NCBI GenBank assembly: GCA_025054775.1 | Contig: JANWZA010000040.1 | Location: 38,124-102,123, forward strand | DNA: 64,000 bases | Reading direction: 5' to 3' | Source: Microscillaceae bacterium | GTDB lineage: Bacteria > Bacteroidota > Bacteroidia > Cytophagales > Microscillaceae | In this document: positions 17,131 to 25,003 of the stretch, piece after piece | Numbering within the stretch: position 1 is the first letter of the stretch | Layout of the letters: every line of letters begins with the position of its first letter | Notes under the pieces: model-generated | Databases searched by the model: none | What the model saw: the letters and a program-made list of their open reading frames with translations, nothing else | Told to the model about the DNA's origin: nothing | Translations under genes and position numbers: made by a program

Positions 17131-17730
17131 ATGCCTAAATTCTCTATTTGTTTTTCATTTTTTTTGAGTATTTTTTGGGGGCTATTTGTAAATTTCAATA
17201 ACCTACCAGCACAAAATGTTCCTAGAACAAAAGTAAAAAACAAAGAAGCAGAGAGGGAGCGAAAAATCCGTTACATTGAAGATATTTATGTTTACACTCG
17301 CGATAAAATTTCGCAAGGGAAATTTTATTTAGATGAGTACCATGTTAATACAGATAGCTTGGTATGGCAAGATGGGCAAACTTTCCAATGGGTAGAGTAC
17401 TATTACTATAGCTACTTAGGTAATTCCCCTTCTCTTCGGTTATACTCGCACAAGTGGCAAAAAGATAATCAAATGTATTATATCGAATTTCTTTTTGATA
17501 TTGACCTTACCCCACTTTTTTGTTATCAAAAACAAAATTTAGAAAATCAATACAAATATCGTGAATTGCGTGCCTATTTTGAGCAAGGGCAACTCATAAG
17601 CCTGATTGTAGATGATATTATTGTAGAAAATTTTAATGAGTACAGTGATAAAATCCGTAATATTTTGGCAGATATGCAAGACTGTATTCACAAGTTCCAA
17701 GAGCAAGGAGCGGTATTGCACAAGTATTAG
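17131..17730 (+). CDS. Secreted protein of unknown function, paralogue of the gene at 37461
   Basis: 199 residues with a long hydrophobic signal sequence ending near LPAQN. The mature part is rich in Tyr and charged residues and opens with a helix (KNKEAERERKIRYIEDIYVY) followed by beta-like segments. It aligns by eye over its length with the 191-residue product at 37461-38036: both have an IxxxY...I helix, a YYxEFLFD/YYSEYLFD strand, a YxxRxLKxYF strand and a helical end around RxIL. No domain name is known to me. Its stop lies 20 bases before the terminase reading frame of the prophage, so the prophage edge must lie very close to this gene. Confidence 0.65.
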   Translation: MPKFSICFSFFLSIFWGLFVNFNNLPAQNVPRTKVKNKEAERERKIRYIEDIYVYTRDKISQGKFYLDEYHVNTDSLVWQDGQTFQWVEYYYYSYLGNSPSLRLYSHKWQKDNQMYYIEFLFDIDLTPLFCYQKQNLENQYKYRELRAYFEQGQLISLIVDDIIVENFNEYSDKIRNILADMQDCIHKFQEQGAVLHKY

Positions 17731-17750
17731 TTCTTTGCATACCTATATTT

Positions 17751-19379
17751 TTGCAATCCTTTGGCAAAGCAGAAAAACAAAAATACATCGATCTGCCCGA
17801 AGCCGATTTTAGTCATTTGCATTTAAGCAAACCCCAACAAGCTATTTTTACAAGCAAAGCCCCCATCAACTTATTTTTAGGAGGGCAAGGAAGCGGTAAA
17901 ACTTTTTTAGCAGGGGTGATAACCGCTTACTTTATCCAAAAACACCCCCATCGCAAGGGACTTATTGCCGCCAACACTTACAGCCAACTTTCAGGAGTTA
18001 CACTTTTTCGTATTCGTGAAGTTTGGAAACAATATTTTGGATGGGAAGAATTTAACGAATATACAGGCAAGGGGCATTACACCGTAGGCATTCAGCCTCC
18101 GCAAAACTTTAACACCAAACAGCATAATTTTGAAAATTATCGCAACATTATTAGCTTTTGTAATGGTGCAGTAGTGCATTACCATTCGCTTGACAACTAT
18201 AAACCCATTGACGGATTAGAAATCTCTTGGGCTTGTCTTGACGAAACCAAAGACACCCGTCCCGAAGCTATTACCGAAGTTATCTTAGGGCGTTTAAGGC
18301 AAAAAACAACTTCCGAACCCTCCGAACTGGCTCGGAATAGCTCGGAATACAGTTCGGAATATTCCGAACTGGCTCGGAATAGCTCGGAATATAGCTCGGA
18401 ATATTCCGAACCTACTCCGAACCAACTTTTTATTTTTACCTCACCTGCTAAAAACTCTTTCCTTAACGAATTTTTTAACCTTTACGACTTTGAAACTGAA
18501 ATTCAAACCCATATTTACAGCGAAACAGATTTTTTTGCCAAAGCTACCGCACCTAATAAGTTTGTGGTGATTAGTTCAGCTTTGCATAACCAAGCCCATT
18601 TGCCTTCGGATTTCATTGAACGGCAAAAACAAATCTTGCCTTCGCACTTGCAAGATATGCTTATTTACGGCAATCCGTTTAGCAAGAGCGGCGGAGAGTT
18701 TTACAAGGGCTTTGATAGAAGCAAACATGTAGGCAAATGCAACTATGATAGCAGTTTGCCCCTGCATATTACATTTGACTTTAACGTACAACCCTACATT
18801 ACACTTTGCGTGTGGCAAATTGCAGGCAAACAAGCCCGACAAATTGATGAAATTTGCCTTACTAGCCCACGCAATAATACCTATGCTCTTTGCCGAGAGT
18901 TCAAACGCCGTTATCAAGGGCATACGGCAGGTTTATTTGTCTATGGAGACCCCGCAGGCAAACACGCCGACACTCGCAATCAAAAAGGCTACAACGATTA
19001 CACTATCGCACAAAACGAACTTAAAGACTTTCACCCTACGCTCCGTATCGCACCCAAAGCTCCTGCGGTAGTTATGCGTGGCAATTTTATCAATGCTATT
19101 TTAGAACAAAACTTTGCAGACATAAACATCTTGATTGATGAACGTTGCAAGAACACTCTTGCCGATTATCTCTACTTGAAAGAAAGTGCAGACGGCACCA
19201 AACACAAAGAAAAAGCCCAAGAAAATGGCATTAGTTACGAAAAATACGGACACTGCTCTGATGCTAATGATTATTTCTTGTGCGAAGCCTTTAAGCAGGA
19301 ATTTGCACGTTACCTCAAAGGGGGCAACGAAAGCAAACCACTATTTTGGGGTATATTCCAAAAAAACCAATACCGTTAA
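17751..19379 (+). CDS. Phage terminase large subunit
   Basis: Packaging ATPase/nuclease of Mu gp28 type. The 542-residue frame shows Walker A GGQGSGKT at residues 44-51, Walker B-like ISWACLDET at 158-166, a DFNV segment near 340 fitting the RNase H-like nuclease Asp, and a later GDP and DANDY segment fitting further acidic residues. The only available start is a TTG at 17751; no ATG precedes the family sequence, so the very 5' end may be lost. Residues 188-222 are a low-complexity insert made by a 42-bp tandem repeat. The frame is otherwise intact. It heads the plus-strand late block. Confidence 0.85.
   Translation: MQSFGKAEKQKYIDLPEADFSHLHLSKPQQAIFTSKAPINLFLGGQGSGKTFLAGVITAYFIQKHPHRKGLIAANTYSQLSGVTLFRIREVWKQYFGWEEFNEYTGKGHYTVGIQPPQNFNTKQHNFENYRNIISFCNGAVVHYHSLDNYKPIDGLEISWACLDETKDTRPEAITEVILGRLRQKTTSEPSELARNSSEYSSEYSELARNSSEYSSEYSEPTPNQLFIFTSPAKNSFLNEFFNLYDFETEIQTHIYSETDFFAKATAPNKFVVISSALHNQAHLPSDFIERQKQILPSHLQDMLIYGNPFSKSGGEFYKGFDRSKHVGKCNYDSSLPLHITFDFNVQPYITLCVWQIAGKQARQIDEICLTSPRNNTYALCREFKRRYQGHTAGLFVYGDPAGKHADTRNQKGYNDYTIAQNELKDFHPTLRIAPKAPAVVMRGNFINAILEQNFADINILIDERCKNTLADYLYLKESADGTKHKEKAQENGISYEKYGHCSDANDYFLCEAFKQEFARYLKGGNESKPLFWGIFQKNQYR
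18321..18404 (+). repeat. Two tandem copies of a 42-bp unit inside the terminase gene
   Basis: Units 18321-18362 and 18363-18404 differ at few bases, encode SELARNSSEYSSEY twice and keep the frame (14 codons each). They contain alternating TCGGAA and TTCCGA words; 18352-18369 is a perfect 18-bp palindrome (GTTCGGAATATTCCGAAC). Confidence 0.9.
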
Positions 19380-19398
19380 ACCATTAAACTTATACTTT

Positions 19399-19611
19399 AT
19401 GCAAAGTGCCAAATTTAGAATTGACTACAACGAAACCACTGAACAACCTGAAATCAGGATATTGTTCAACACCGCAAGCGAAGATGTTTTAGATAAACTT
19501 CTAAAACGCTTTCATGAACTAGCTACCACTCCGCTCAAAAAAGTGGTAAGCACTAAAAACGACTTTGTTAATGGCACAAGCGAAATTGTGTTAAGCATCA
19601 CCGATGTGTAG
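19399..19611 (+). CDS. Small prophage protein, unknown
   Basis: 70 residues from the ATG at 19399, 19 bases after the terminase stop, in the same late block. The product (MQSAKFRIDYNETTEQPEIR...) is mixed alpha/beta with a central helix SEDVLDKLLKRFHEL and ends VLSITDV. The open frame extends upstream inside the terminase gene, but that part reads as a shadow. No family was recognised. Its position between terminase and the DUF1320 gene suggests a head or packaging accessory role, which is inference from place only. Confidence 0.6.
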   Translation: MQSAKFRIDYNETTEQPEIRILFNTASEDVLDKLLKRFHELATTPLKKVVSTKNDFVNGTSEIVLSITDV

Positions 19612-19652
19612 TACAGAGTACAGAATTGAGTACAGAGTATTGAGTATTGAGT

Positions 19653-19704
19653 ACTAACTACTCTGTACTAACTACTAACTACTAACTACTAACTACTAAC
19701 TACT
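19653..19704 (+). repeat. 7-bp microsatellite (ACTAACT)
   Basis: Five perfect ACTAACT units run from 19667 to 19701 with a further copy at 19653-19659, in the 98-base gap before the DUF1320 gene. The preceding bases are made of GTACAGA and GTATTGA words, so the whole gap is repetitive. Copy number may vary between isolates. Confidence 0.9.
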
Positions 19705-19709
19705 CACCT

Positions 19710-20120
19710 ATGGTTTGGCTTACAGAACAAGACTTACGCAAACAGATACGAGGAAGCGTACTGGCTCAGATTATTGAGCAGGACGCAAGCCTTTTGCACG
19801 AGGCTGAACTAGCTACGCTTGCCGAAATTGAAAGCTACCTCAGGCAACGTTTTGACGTTGCCCAAATTTGGGCTACCACCGCAGAGCAACGTAACGGCTT
19901 ACTGGTGATGTATGCCGTAGATATACTTTTGTACCACCTGCATAGCCGAATTAACCCCAATCAAATCCCTGAAATAAGGGTTAAACGCTATGACGATGCT
20001 TTGGAGTGGCTCAAAGCTGTTAGTAAAGCTACGCTCTCGCCTGCTTTGCCATTACTTGATAACAACAACGATACAACTAGCAAATTTACACTTGGAAGCC
20101 AACCCCGCAGACGATTATGA
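19710..20120 (+). CDS. DUF1320 (Mu gp36-like) head-tail protein
   Basis: 136 residues matching the Mu gp36/DUF1320 pattern: an N-terminal WLTEQDLRKQI, helices with the typical AEIESYLRQRFDVAQIW segment near residues 38-54, a membrane-like helix LLVMYAVDILLYHLHSRI, and the RVKRYDDALEWLKAVSKAT helix. These proteins lie at the head-tail connection in Mu-type phages. Its stop overlaps the ATG of the portal fusion (4-base overlap), which implies coupled translation. The usual neighbour, the major head protein, is absent. Confidence 0.75.
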   Translation: MVWLTEQDLRKQIRGSVLAQIIEQDASLLHEAELATLAEIESYLRQRFDVAQIWATTAEQRNGLLVMYAVDILLYHLHSRINPNQIPEIRVKRYDDALEWLKAVSKATLSPALPLLDNNNDTTSKFTLGSQPRRRL

Positions 20121-22414
20121 AACTTTTTGAAAAATTACAAAAACTTTTTTACAAAAAACCCTCTGCCGATGTTTTATTAGCGGAGGCTCTGGCAAAAATC
20201 TCTGCAAAAGAAACTATCAGCAAAAAGCAAAATTTCTACAAAGCAAGAGTATTTGCCGCTGATAAACATATTAAAGACTGGAAAAACGCCATTGATGAAG
20301 CCATAAGCCCGCCTTATTACCGAAAAAGTAGTTTGGCTGCAATCATTGAGCAAATCCGATACGACGCCCAAGTACAAGCCCAAATCCAAACCCGCAAAAA
20401 CGGCACACTTGCAGAAAGGTTTATTCTAGACGCTTCCCCTGAAGTGCAAAAGTTAGTCAAGCAAATCATAAGCGTAATTCTAGATAGTCTTTTCTTTTGG
20501 GCTTCGGCTTGCGAAATTGAAGGAACTACCTTGCACACTATACCGCCTGAATATCTTTGTGTAGAGCAAAAAGAACTTGCTTTCGCTAATGAAAAAGGTA
20601 TTCCTTTTGAACATTTTGAAAACCTACTTGTTTTTGAAAACCCTTACAAGCATTTGGGATTGCTTGCCTTTGCGGCTCAATACGCTATTTACAAACGTTT
20701 TTCACTCTCGGACTGGAGTAGGCATAGCGAACTATTTGGAATGCCATTTCTTGCCCTGCGTACTCCTGTTACAGACGAAACAGAAATCAAAAAACGACAC
20801 CAAGCCCTTGCCAACTTCGGCTCTAATGCGTATGTAATTTTAGACACTGACGAGGTTTTAGAAGCTATTGACACCAAAAGCAACACCAACCCCTACGAGA
20901 TGTACCTGCAAATGATTAAATTTTGCGATGAGCAAATCAGTAAAATCATTGTAGGGCAAGTAGCCACCGCTGACCAAAAAAGTTTTGTAGGTAGTGCCGA
21001 AGTCCAAGAACGCATTTTAGATTGGTACATTGAACACGATATGCTTTACGTGGAGGAGGCAATGAATACACAAGTATTGCCACTGCTTGCAAAAAACGGC
21101 TTAATCAGCAAAAATGCTGTATTTGAATGGGAATATTTTGCAAAAAAACAAGAGGCAAAAGACAAGAGACAAGAAAATTTACAACTACACTACTGCCGAC
21201 ACGAACAAGAAACTTACGAAAGTTACTTGCTTTCGCTTAAAAAAAAAGTCCTGACTTTTCCCAATGAGCAAGTTTTTGATTTTGATTTTGAAGATTTCTG
21301 GAAAAAACAAGATGACAGCCTTTTTAATTACTACTTAAACGAGTTTCAAAAACCCATTAAAGACCTTTTTAACGAAGGCGAGTATGCCGAACTGCAAGCC
21401 AAATTTACGCAAAATGCTTACGAATTTGCTCTTGCCAAAGCCAGCACGTTTTTTGAAAAAAGCAAAGATTTAAGCAGGCAAGAGGCAAAATCTTTGTTTG
21501 AGAAAATGGAACGTCATACAGACACCGAAAAAGTGCAGTTTGCTTTGGCAATTCAAGCAGCTCAGGAGTGGCAAGAGATTTTGAAAGATGAGGATATTTT
21601 TCCAAATTTAGAGTATAGGGCGGTAATGGATGAAAACACCCGTGAAAGCCACGCAAGACTTAACGGAATTATTCGCCCCGTAAGAGATGACTTTTGGAAT
21701 AAATACTTTCCACCGATTGACTATCGTTGCCGTTGCACTATCAGACAACACGGCAAAAATGTTAAAATTACCCAAAACCCGCCTGAAAACTTGCCTGCTA
21801 TCCCCAAAGGGCTAAGACATAACCCAGGCAACTCAGGAAAAGCCTTTGATTTTGAACATCCGTATTTTGAAAATACCACTCCTAAAGTATTAAAAAATGT
21901 AGCCGAATATGCAAGTTATGAAAAAAAATTTGTAAAAGAGTATTTTGATATAAAAACAGGAGGCTTTGTAGTAAGAGACAAAAAACACAAAGAGGATAAC
22001 TGGCAAAAGAACGTCGAAGCCTCACTAATAATTACTAAAAAAGAGGGGTACAAAATAGAATTACTTGAAAAAAAAGCACCTGATAAAATTTCCCCTGATG
22101 CAAATATAAATGATATTCAAGCAGACTACAAACACCCCAAAAATGCCAAAAAATTAACAAACTTTGTAAGGTCTGCTATTAAAAAAGCCAAAAAACAGGG
22201 CAATATTGCCGTTTTGTATTTACCAAAAGACTACGATTTCCAAAGCCTTTACGAAGGTTTTGAAGAATATGTAAAATACATAAAGCAAGACAATGCGGAG
22301 ATTGAACTAATAATTGTAGCAACTCAAGACGGAAAAGTGGTATTATTAAAGAAACAAGACTTTGAGCCTCAAAACGCTTACTGGATAGAAAAAATTAAGA
22401 CCTTGAAAAAATAG
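20117..22414 (+). CDS. Fused portal (DUF935) + Mu F head protein + CdiA-type nuclease toxin
   Basis: 765 residues in one frame. Residues about 30-350 match the DUF935 portal family of Mu gp29, including the region with DEQISKIIVGQVATAD near 271-286. Residues 495-545 carry the Mu F/SPP1 gp7 signature, with RAVMDENTRESHARLNG and the closing PPIDYRCRC. In Mu the portal and F are separate genes. From about residue 625 an extra domain resembles the CdiA C-terminal tRNase family (GYKIELL, then PD at 660-661 and DYK at 670-672 as a PD-(D/E)XK-like site, then an SAIKKAKKQ helix). Nuclease toxins at the end of Mu F proteins are known; the triple fusion is uncommon. No immunity gene follows: the next gene faces it after 76 bases. 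Confidence 0.8.
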   Translation: MKLFEKLQKLFYKKPSADVLLAEALAKISAKETISKKQNFYKARVFAADKHIKDWKNAIDEAISPPYYRKSSLAAIIEQIRYDAQVQAQIQTRKNGTLAERFILDASPEVQKLVKQIISVILDSLFFWASACEIEGTTLHTIPPEYLCVEQKELAFANEKGIPFEHFENLLVFENPYKHLGLLAFAAQYAIYKRFSLSDWSRHSELFGMPFLALRTPVTDETEIKKRHQALANFGSNAYVILDTDEVLEAIDTKSNTNPYEMYLQMIKFCDEQISKIIVGQVATADQKSFVGSAEVQERILDWYIEHDMLYVEEAMNTQVLPLLAKNGLISKNAVFEWEYFAKKQEAKDKRQENLQLHYCRHEQETYESYLLSLKKKVLTFPNEQVFDFDFEDFWKKQDDSLFNYYLNEFQKPIKDLFNEGEYAELQAKFTQNAYEFALAKASTFFEKSKDLSRQEAKSLFEKMERHTDTEKVQFALAIQAAQEWQEILKDEDIFPNLEYRAVMDENTRESHARLNGIIRPVRDDFWNKYFPPIDYRCRCTIRQHGKNVKITQNPPENLPAIPKGLRHNPGNSGKAFDFEHPYFENTTPKVLKNVAEYASYEKKFVKEYFDIKTGGFVVRDKKHKEDNWQKNVEASLIITKKEGYKIELLEKKAPDKISPDANINDIQADYKHPKNAKKLTNFVRSAIKKAKKQGNIAVLYLPKDYDFQSLYEGFEEYVKYIKQDNAEIELIIVATQDGKVVLLKKQDFEPQNAYWIEKIKTLKK

Positions 22415-22490
22415 ACTGCAACAGCTTCTCGTCATCCAGACGACCATTGCAGTCCAACGTGCCGAAGCACAATACAATTATACAATATAA

Positions 22491-22925
22491 TTACAAATTC
22501 TCCAAATTTTCCTTAATAATTTTTTCAATTTTTTTCTCTAAACTTTTTTCCATACCCACAAATTGCCTTTTGGGCATACCGTCCAAGCCTTCGTTGTGGC
22601 GTTTGGCATAAATTACATTGCTGTAAAAAACTACTTTATCCGCTTCAAGCCTATATCGCAAACTTCTGGATAAAACTCCTGTTTTTACCAAAGTATGCCT
22701 TGTTTTGTCTTGTGGGCTAAATCCTTTTCGGTATCCTTTGCCGTCTTTTCGCTTAATAGGAGCAAGTTTTTTTCGTAAAGGCTCTTGCCACTTTTTGCCT
22801 TCCCATTCGTCATTGCCCGCTGTAAATTTATCCTTGTAATGATTGAGTGCCGTTACCGCTACCTGTCTTTTTATTTTTTCAGGCAAACCTCTGAGTTTTT
22901 GGGCAATTTCATAGAGTTTATTCAT
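22491..22925 (-). CDS. Mu G-like virion morphogenesis protein
   Basis: 144 residues from the ATG at 22925. The family pattern of Mu gpG (phage virion morphogenesis/tail completion) is visible: a conserved TLVKTGVLSRSLRYR segment near residue 90, a VVFYSNVIYAKRHNEG segment near 110, then PKRQFVGMEKSLEKKI at the end. In Mu it follows F on the same strand. Here it faces the F-containing fusion gene, so one block has been inverted or the phage family has another order. Its start overlaps the end of the next upstream gene by 8 bases, making it the last gene of the minus-strand operon. Confidence 0.75.
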   Translation of the reverse strand: MNKLYEIAQKLRGLPEKIKRQVAVTALNHYKDKFTAGNDEWEGKKWQEPLRKKLAPIKRKDGKGYRKGFSPQDKTRHTLVKTGVLSRSLRYRLEADKVVFYSNVIYAKRHNEGLDGMPKRQFVGMEKSLEKKIEKIIKENLENL

Positions 22926-23148
22926 TTTCAAAAGGTTTAATTTGTTTTACCTCCTCACGCAAGCGGTTTTCTGTGGGGTTAGTACCTTTAATGATTGTCC
23001 TAATATACTCGGGGTGCATACCTGTTTCATCGCTGATTATTTGCAAAATATAATCAATACGATAGCAACGCTTAGCAGCTAACTTATTAAACTTGCTTCG
23101 TATAATCTCGTTGCGTTTCAAAATACGCTCCCTGCGGTCTGATTTCAT
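22918..23148 (-). CDS. Small HTH-like prophage protein
   Basis: 76 residues, strongly basic at the N-terminus (MKSDRRERILKRNEIIRSKF). The middle reads as a helix-turn-helix: RIDYILQIISDETGMHPEYI is followed by RTIIKG, with the second helix in the usual recognition position. It may be a small DNA-binding regulator in the Mor/middle-regulator position, but it does not clearly match Mor. It overlaps the G-like gene by 8 bases and is therefore co-expressed. Confidence 0.6.
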   Translation of the reverse strand: MKSDRRERILKRNEIIRSKFNKLAAKRCYRIDYILQIISDETGMHPEYIRTIIKGTNPTENRLREEVKQIKPFENE

Positions 23149-23189
23149 ATCTTAATTAAATAAATTTAGAAAACAAAACTACTCCACAA

Positions 23190-23591
23190 TCACACCTCCC
23201 ACACTTTATTGTGCAAATACGTTTTAGCATACATTTGAGCTACACCTGTTTTGCGTAATTCAGCTAAATAAACAGGAATGTAAGCAATGGCTTTGCGTTG
23301 CTCTTCGGGCTTTAAGCGTTTCCACTTGTCTTCAGCACGCTTTTTATCTACCTTGTAATTGTATTTTTCCCAAAAATACTCAAAACTTATCTCAAACTCC
23401 TCATAAATTTCTACTTTCCAGCCGTATTTTTTGGCATTTTCACCTAAATCCGACTCGTAAAACACAAACCTTGTTATGTTAAACATCTCGGGAGTAGTCT
23501 CAATGTCTTGAAAGTCTATACCCTGTAAGCTACCCTCACGGTAGGTGAGTAGACAGGAAACCCCATTTTTACCCACAAGCCAATACTTCAT
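23190..23591 (-). CDS. Prophage protein, unknown
   Basis: 133 residues. The C-terminal half has a pattern often seen at the end of phage replication or DNA-binding proteins: FWEKYNYKVDKKRAEDKWKR, then LKPEEQRKAIAYI and an aromatic end TYLHNKVWEV. The N-terminal half is beta-rich. It starts within the stop of the downstream-numbered gene (ATGA overlap at 23588-23591), so the two are coupled. Function is not assignable; a DNA-interacting role is a guess from the C-terminal pattern. Confidence 0.6.
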   Translation of the reverse strand: MKYWLVGKNGVSCLLTYREGSLQGIDFQDIETTPEMFNITRFVFYESDLGENAKKYGWKVEIYEEFEISFEYFWEKYNYKVDKKRAEDKWKRLKPEEQRKAIAYIPVYLAELRKTGVAQMYAKTYLHNKVWEV

Positions 23592-23773
23592 ACCCGCCCC
23601 TCTTGTTTGATAAACAATTGTACTACGTGGTATAACAACGCATTCAAATCCTCGTCTTGTATTTTCAAAACCCCCGAAGGTGTATAAACCACAAAAAAAC
23701 TATTATAATAGTTGGAATGCAAAATATGTTCTTTTGCATTATTAACTTCAGTTATTTTAGTTTCTGTATTCAT
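23588..23773 (-). CDS. Small prophage protein, unknown
   Basis: 61 residues, mostly beta/alpha with YYNSFFVVYTPSGVLKIQDE followed by a helix LNALLYHVVQLFIKQ. It has no signal sequence and matches no family I recognise. It shares an ATGA overlap with the next gene and lies in the minus-strand early operon. Confidence 0.55.
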   Translation of the reverse strand: MNTETKITEVNNAKEHILHSNYYNSFFVVYTPSGVLKIQDEDLNALLYHVVQLFIKQEGRV

Positions 23774-23805
23774 TTTTTTAACTTGTTTAGGTTTAACCTG
23801 ATAGT

Positions 23806-24246
23806 TTAATTATTTTCATTATCCAGCCTTAGCACCTTCAACGCTTGTCTATACTTTGACTGCTGCTTGGGGGCTATGGCATCTAACTTTTGTAAAATCC
23901 GATACAACTCCTCTTTTCGGTAGTCGTTAAGCCTCTCCCGCTTAGGCAAATTCAAACCTACTATGGCGTGAATATACGCCAAGCACACCTGCTCACTCAC
24001 ACACGCATCAGCTAATAAAATTTGGGAAACCCTAAAAAAAATCTTACGCCTCATGCGGTTCATACTATTGTACCAAGCCTGCAAGTCGTCCAAAAGAGCG
24101 TCCATCTCCTCAAAGGTCATTTCACTGCTCTTAGCTGTCCTGTTGCCCGTATGTTCATACACCCACGCAGCCTTTTCTATTTCGTTGAGGTTCGTATGGG
24201 CAAGCAACCAATAAAAACGCTTGTTTTGTACCAGAGTTCTATTCAT
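23806..24246 (-). CDS. Prophage protein, weakly GemA-like
   Basis: 146 residues, all-helical by appearance. The N-terminal part (WLLAHTNLNEIEKAAWVYEH, then TGNR and SEMTFEEMDALLDDL) resembles the layout of the Mu gp16/GemA regulatory family, in which a short TGK/SS turn precedes a helix with an L...L pattern. The match is by eye and could be coincidental. Alternatives are a phage structural or replication accessory protein. It has ATGA overlap with the preceding gene at 24243-24246. Confidence 0.5.
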   Translation of the reverse strand: MNRTLVQNKRFYWLLAHTNLNEIEKAAWVYEHTGNRTAKSSEMTFEEMDALLDDLQAWYNSMNRMRRKIFFRVSQILLADACVSEQVCLAYIHAIVGLNLPKRERLNDYRKEELYRILQKLDAIAPKQQSKYRQALKVLRLDNENN

Positions 24247-24560
24247 ATTCGTAAAAGGTTTTGTAATTCGTACGACAATACCGTAGCCTCAATTTGCTCA
24301 AAAAGCCACACCATAGCTATCGCCTCCGCATGACTAAGTTTAACACTGGGCGGCACCATCACGTTAGAAAAGCACCGCGCAAACACCTGCCTGCATATAG
24401 CTATTTGTAAAGGGTATTTGTGGTAAATGTCCCATTCGAAGCAAATTTTAGCAAATATCTCTTGGAAATACGCATAATCATTGCCCACCAAGAACCAGCG
24501 TACATTCCCACTGGGATACAGCTTAAAATGTGCGCTTTTTCGCTCAAGATACTTATACAT
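24243..24560 (-). CDS. Prophage protein, unknown
   Basis: 105 residues, mixed alpha/beta, with aromatic-rich segments (NVRWFLVGNDYAYFQEIFAK) and a C-terminal helix around AIAMVWLFEQIEATVLSYEL. It has no recognised motif. It is translationally coupled to the following gene by an ATGA overlap and lies 8 bases from the preceding one, so it belongs to the same operon. Confidence 0.55.
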   Translation of the reverse strand: MYKYLERKSAHFKLYPSGNVRWFLVGNDYAYFQEIFAKICFEWDIYHKYPLQIAICRQVFARCFSNVMVPPSVKLSHAEAIAMVWLFEQIEATVLSYELQNLLRI

Positions 24561-24568
24561 ACACTGAA

Positions 24569-24970
24569 CTACCGTTTGAAATTATAAAAACGCTTTACCT
24601 CTATTTCAAATTCACCAAACCGCACCACACCATCACCACATTCTAGCATAAACTTACAAATCTTGGCACTATCCAAGTCAACACGCACCCAATCAGGGTT
24701 CTTTTCGGCAAAAGCACGCAAGTCAAAACCCTTAGGCACAATCAACTTTGGACGGTCGGTATAACTTACCTTATTCACCCCATAAGTAGCCGTCTGACCT
24801 TCAAACAAATTTTGCTTTTCGCACTCCACAATAATTTCCTTCTCCAAACGCTCCTGCTTTGCCTGCAAAGATTTTATCTCCTCCTTTACAGACCAATACT
24901 CTGCCCACAACCCTTCCAGCGGATTGATAACGACTTCTTTTTCAACTTCTTTTTTGATTTTCTTAAACAT
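24569..24970 (-). CDS. Coiled-coil prophage protein, possibly Gam-like
   Basis: 133 residues. A charged N-terminus is followed by a coiled coil (VKEEIKSLQAKQERLEKEII) and then a compact domain with PKLIVPKGFDLRAFAEKNPD and a beta-rich end VRFGEFEIEVKRFY. Coiled coil plus small alpha/beta domain, next to the transposition genes, is the layout of the Mu Gam host-nuclease inhibitor, which shields phage DNA ends. The sequence match is too weak to name it Gam. It lies 33 bases downstream of muB. Confidence 0.5.
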   Translation of the reverse strand: MFKKIKKEVEKEVVINPLEGLWAEYWSVKEEIKSLQAKQERLEKEIIVECEKQNLFEGQTATYGVNKVSYTDRPKLIVPKGFDLRAFAEKNPDWVRVDLDSAKICKFMLECGDGVVRFGEFEIEVKRFYNFKR

Positions 24971-25003
24971 AACTCCAAAAATGTAAGGTTAAACAAAATA
25001 TTA

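Noticed and set aside
19653..19704. CRISPR-like array
   Set aside because: The unit is 7 bp with no spacers; it is a simple tandem repeat.
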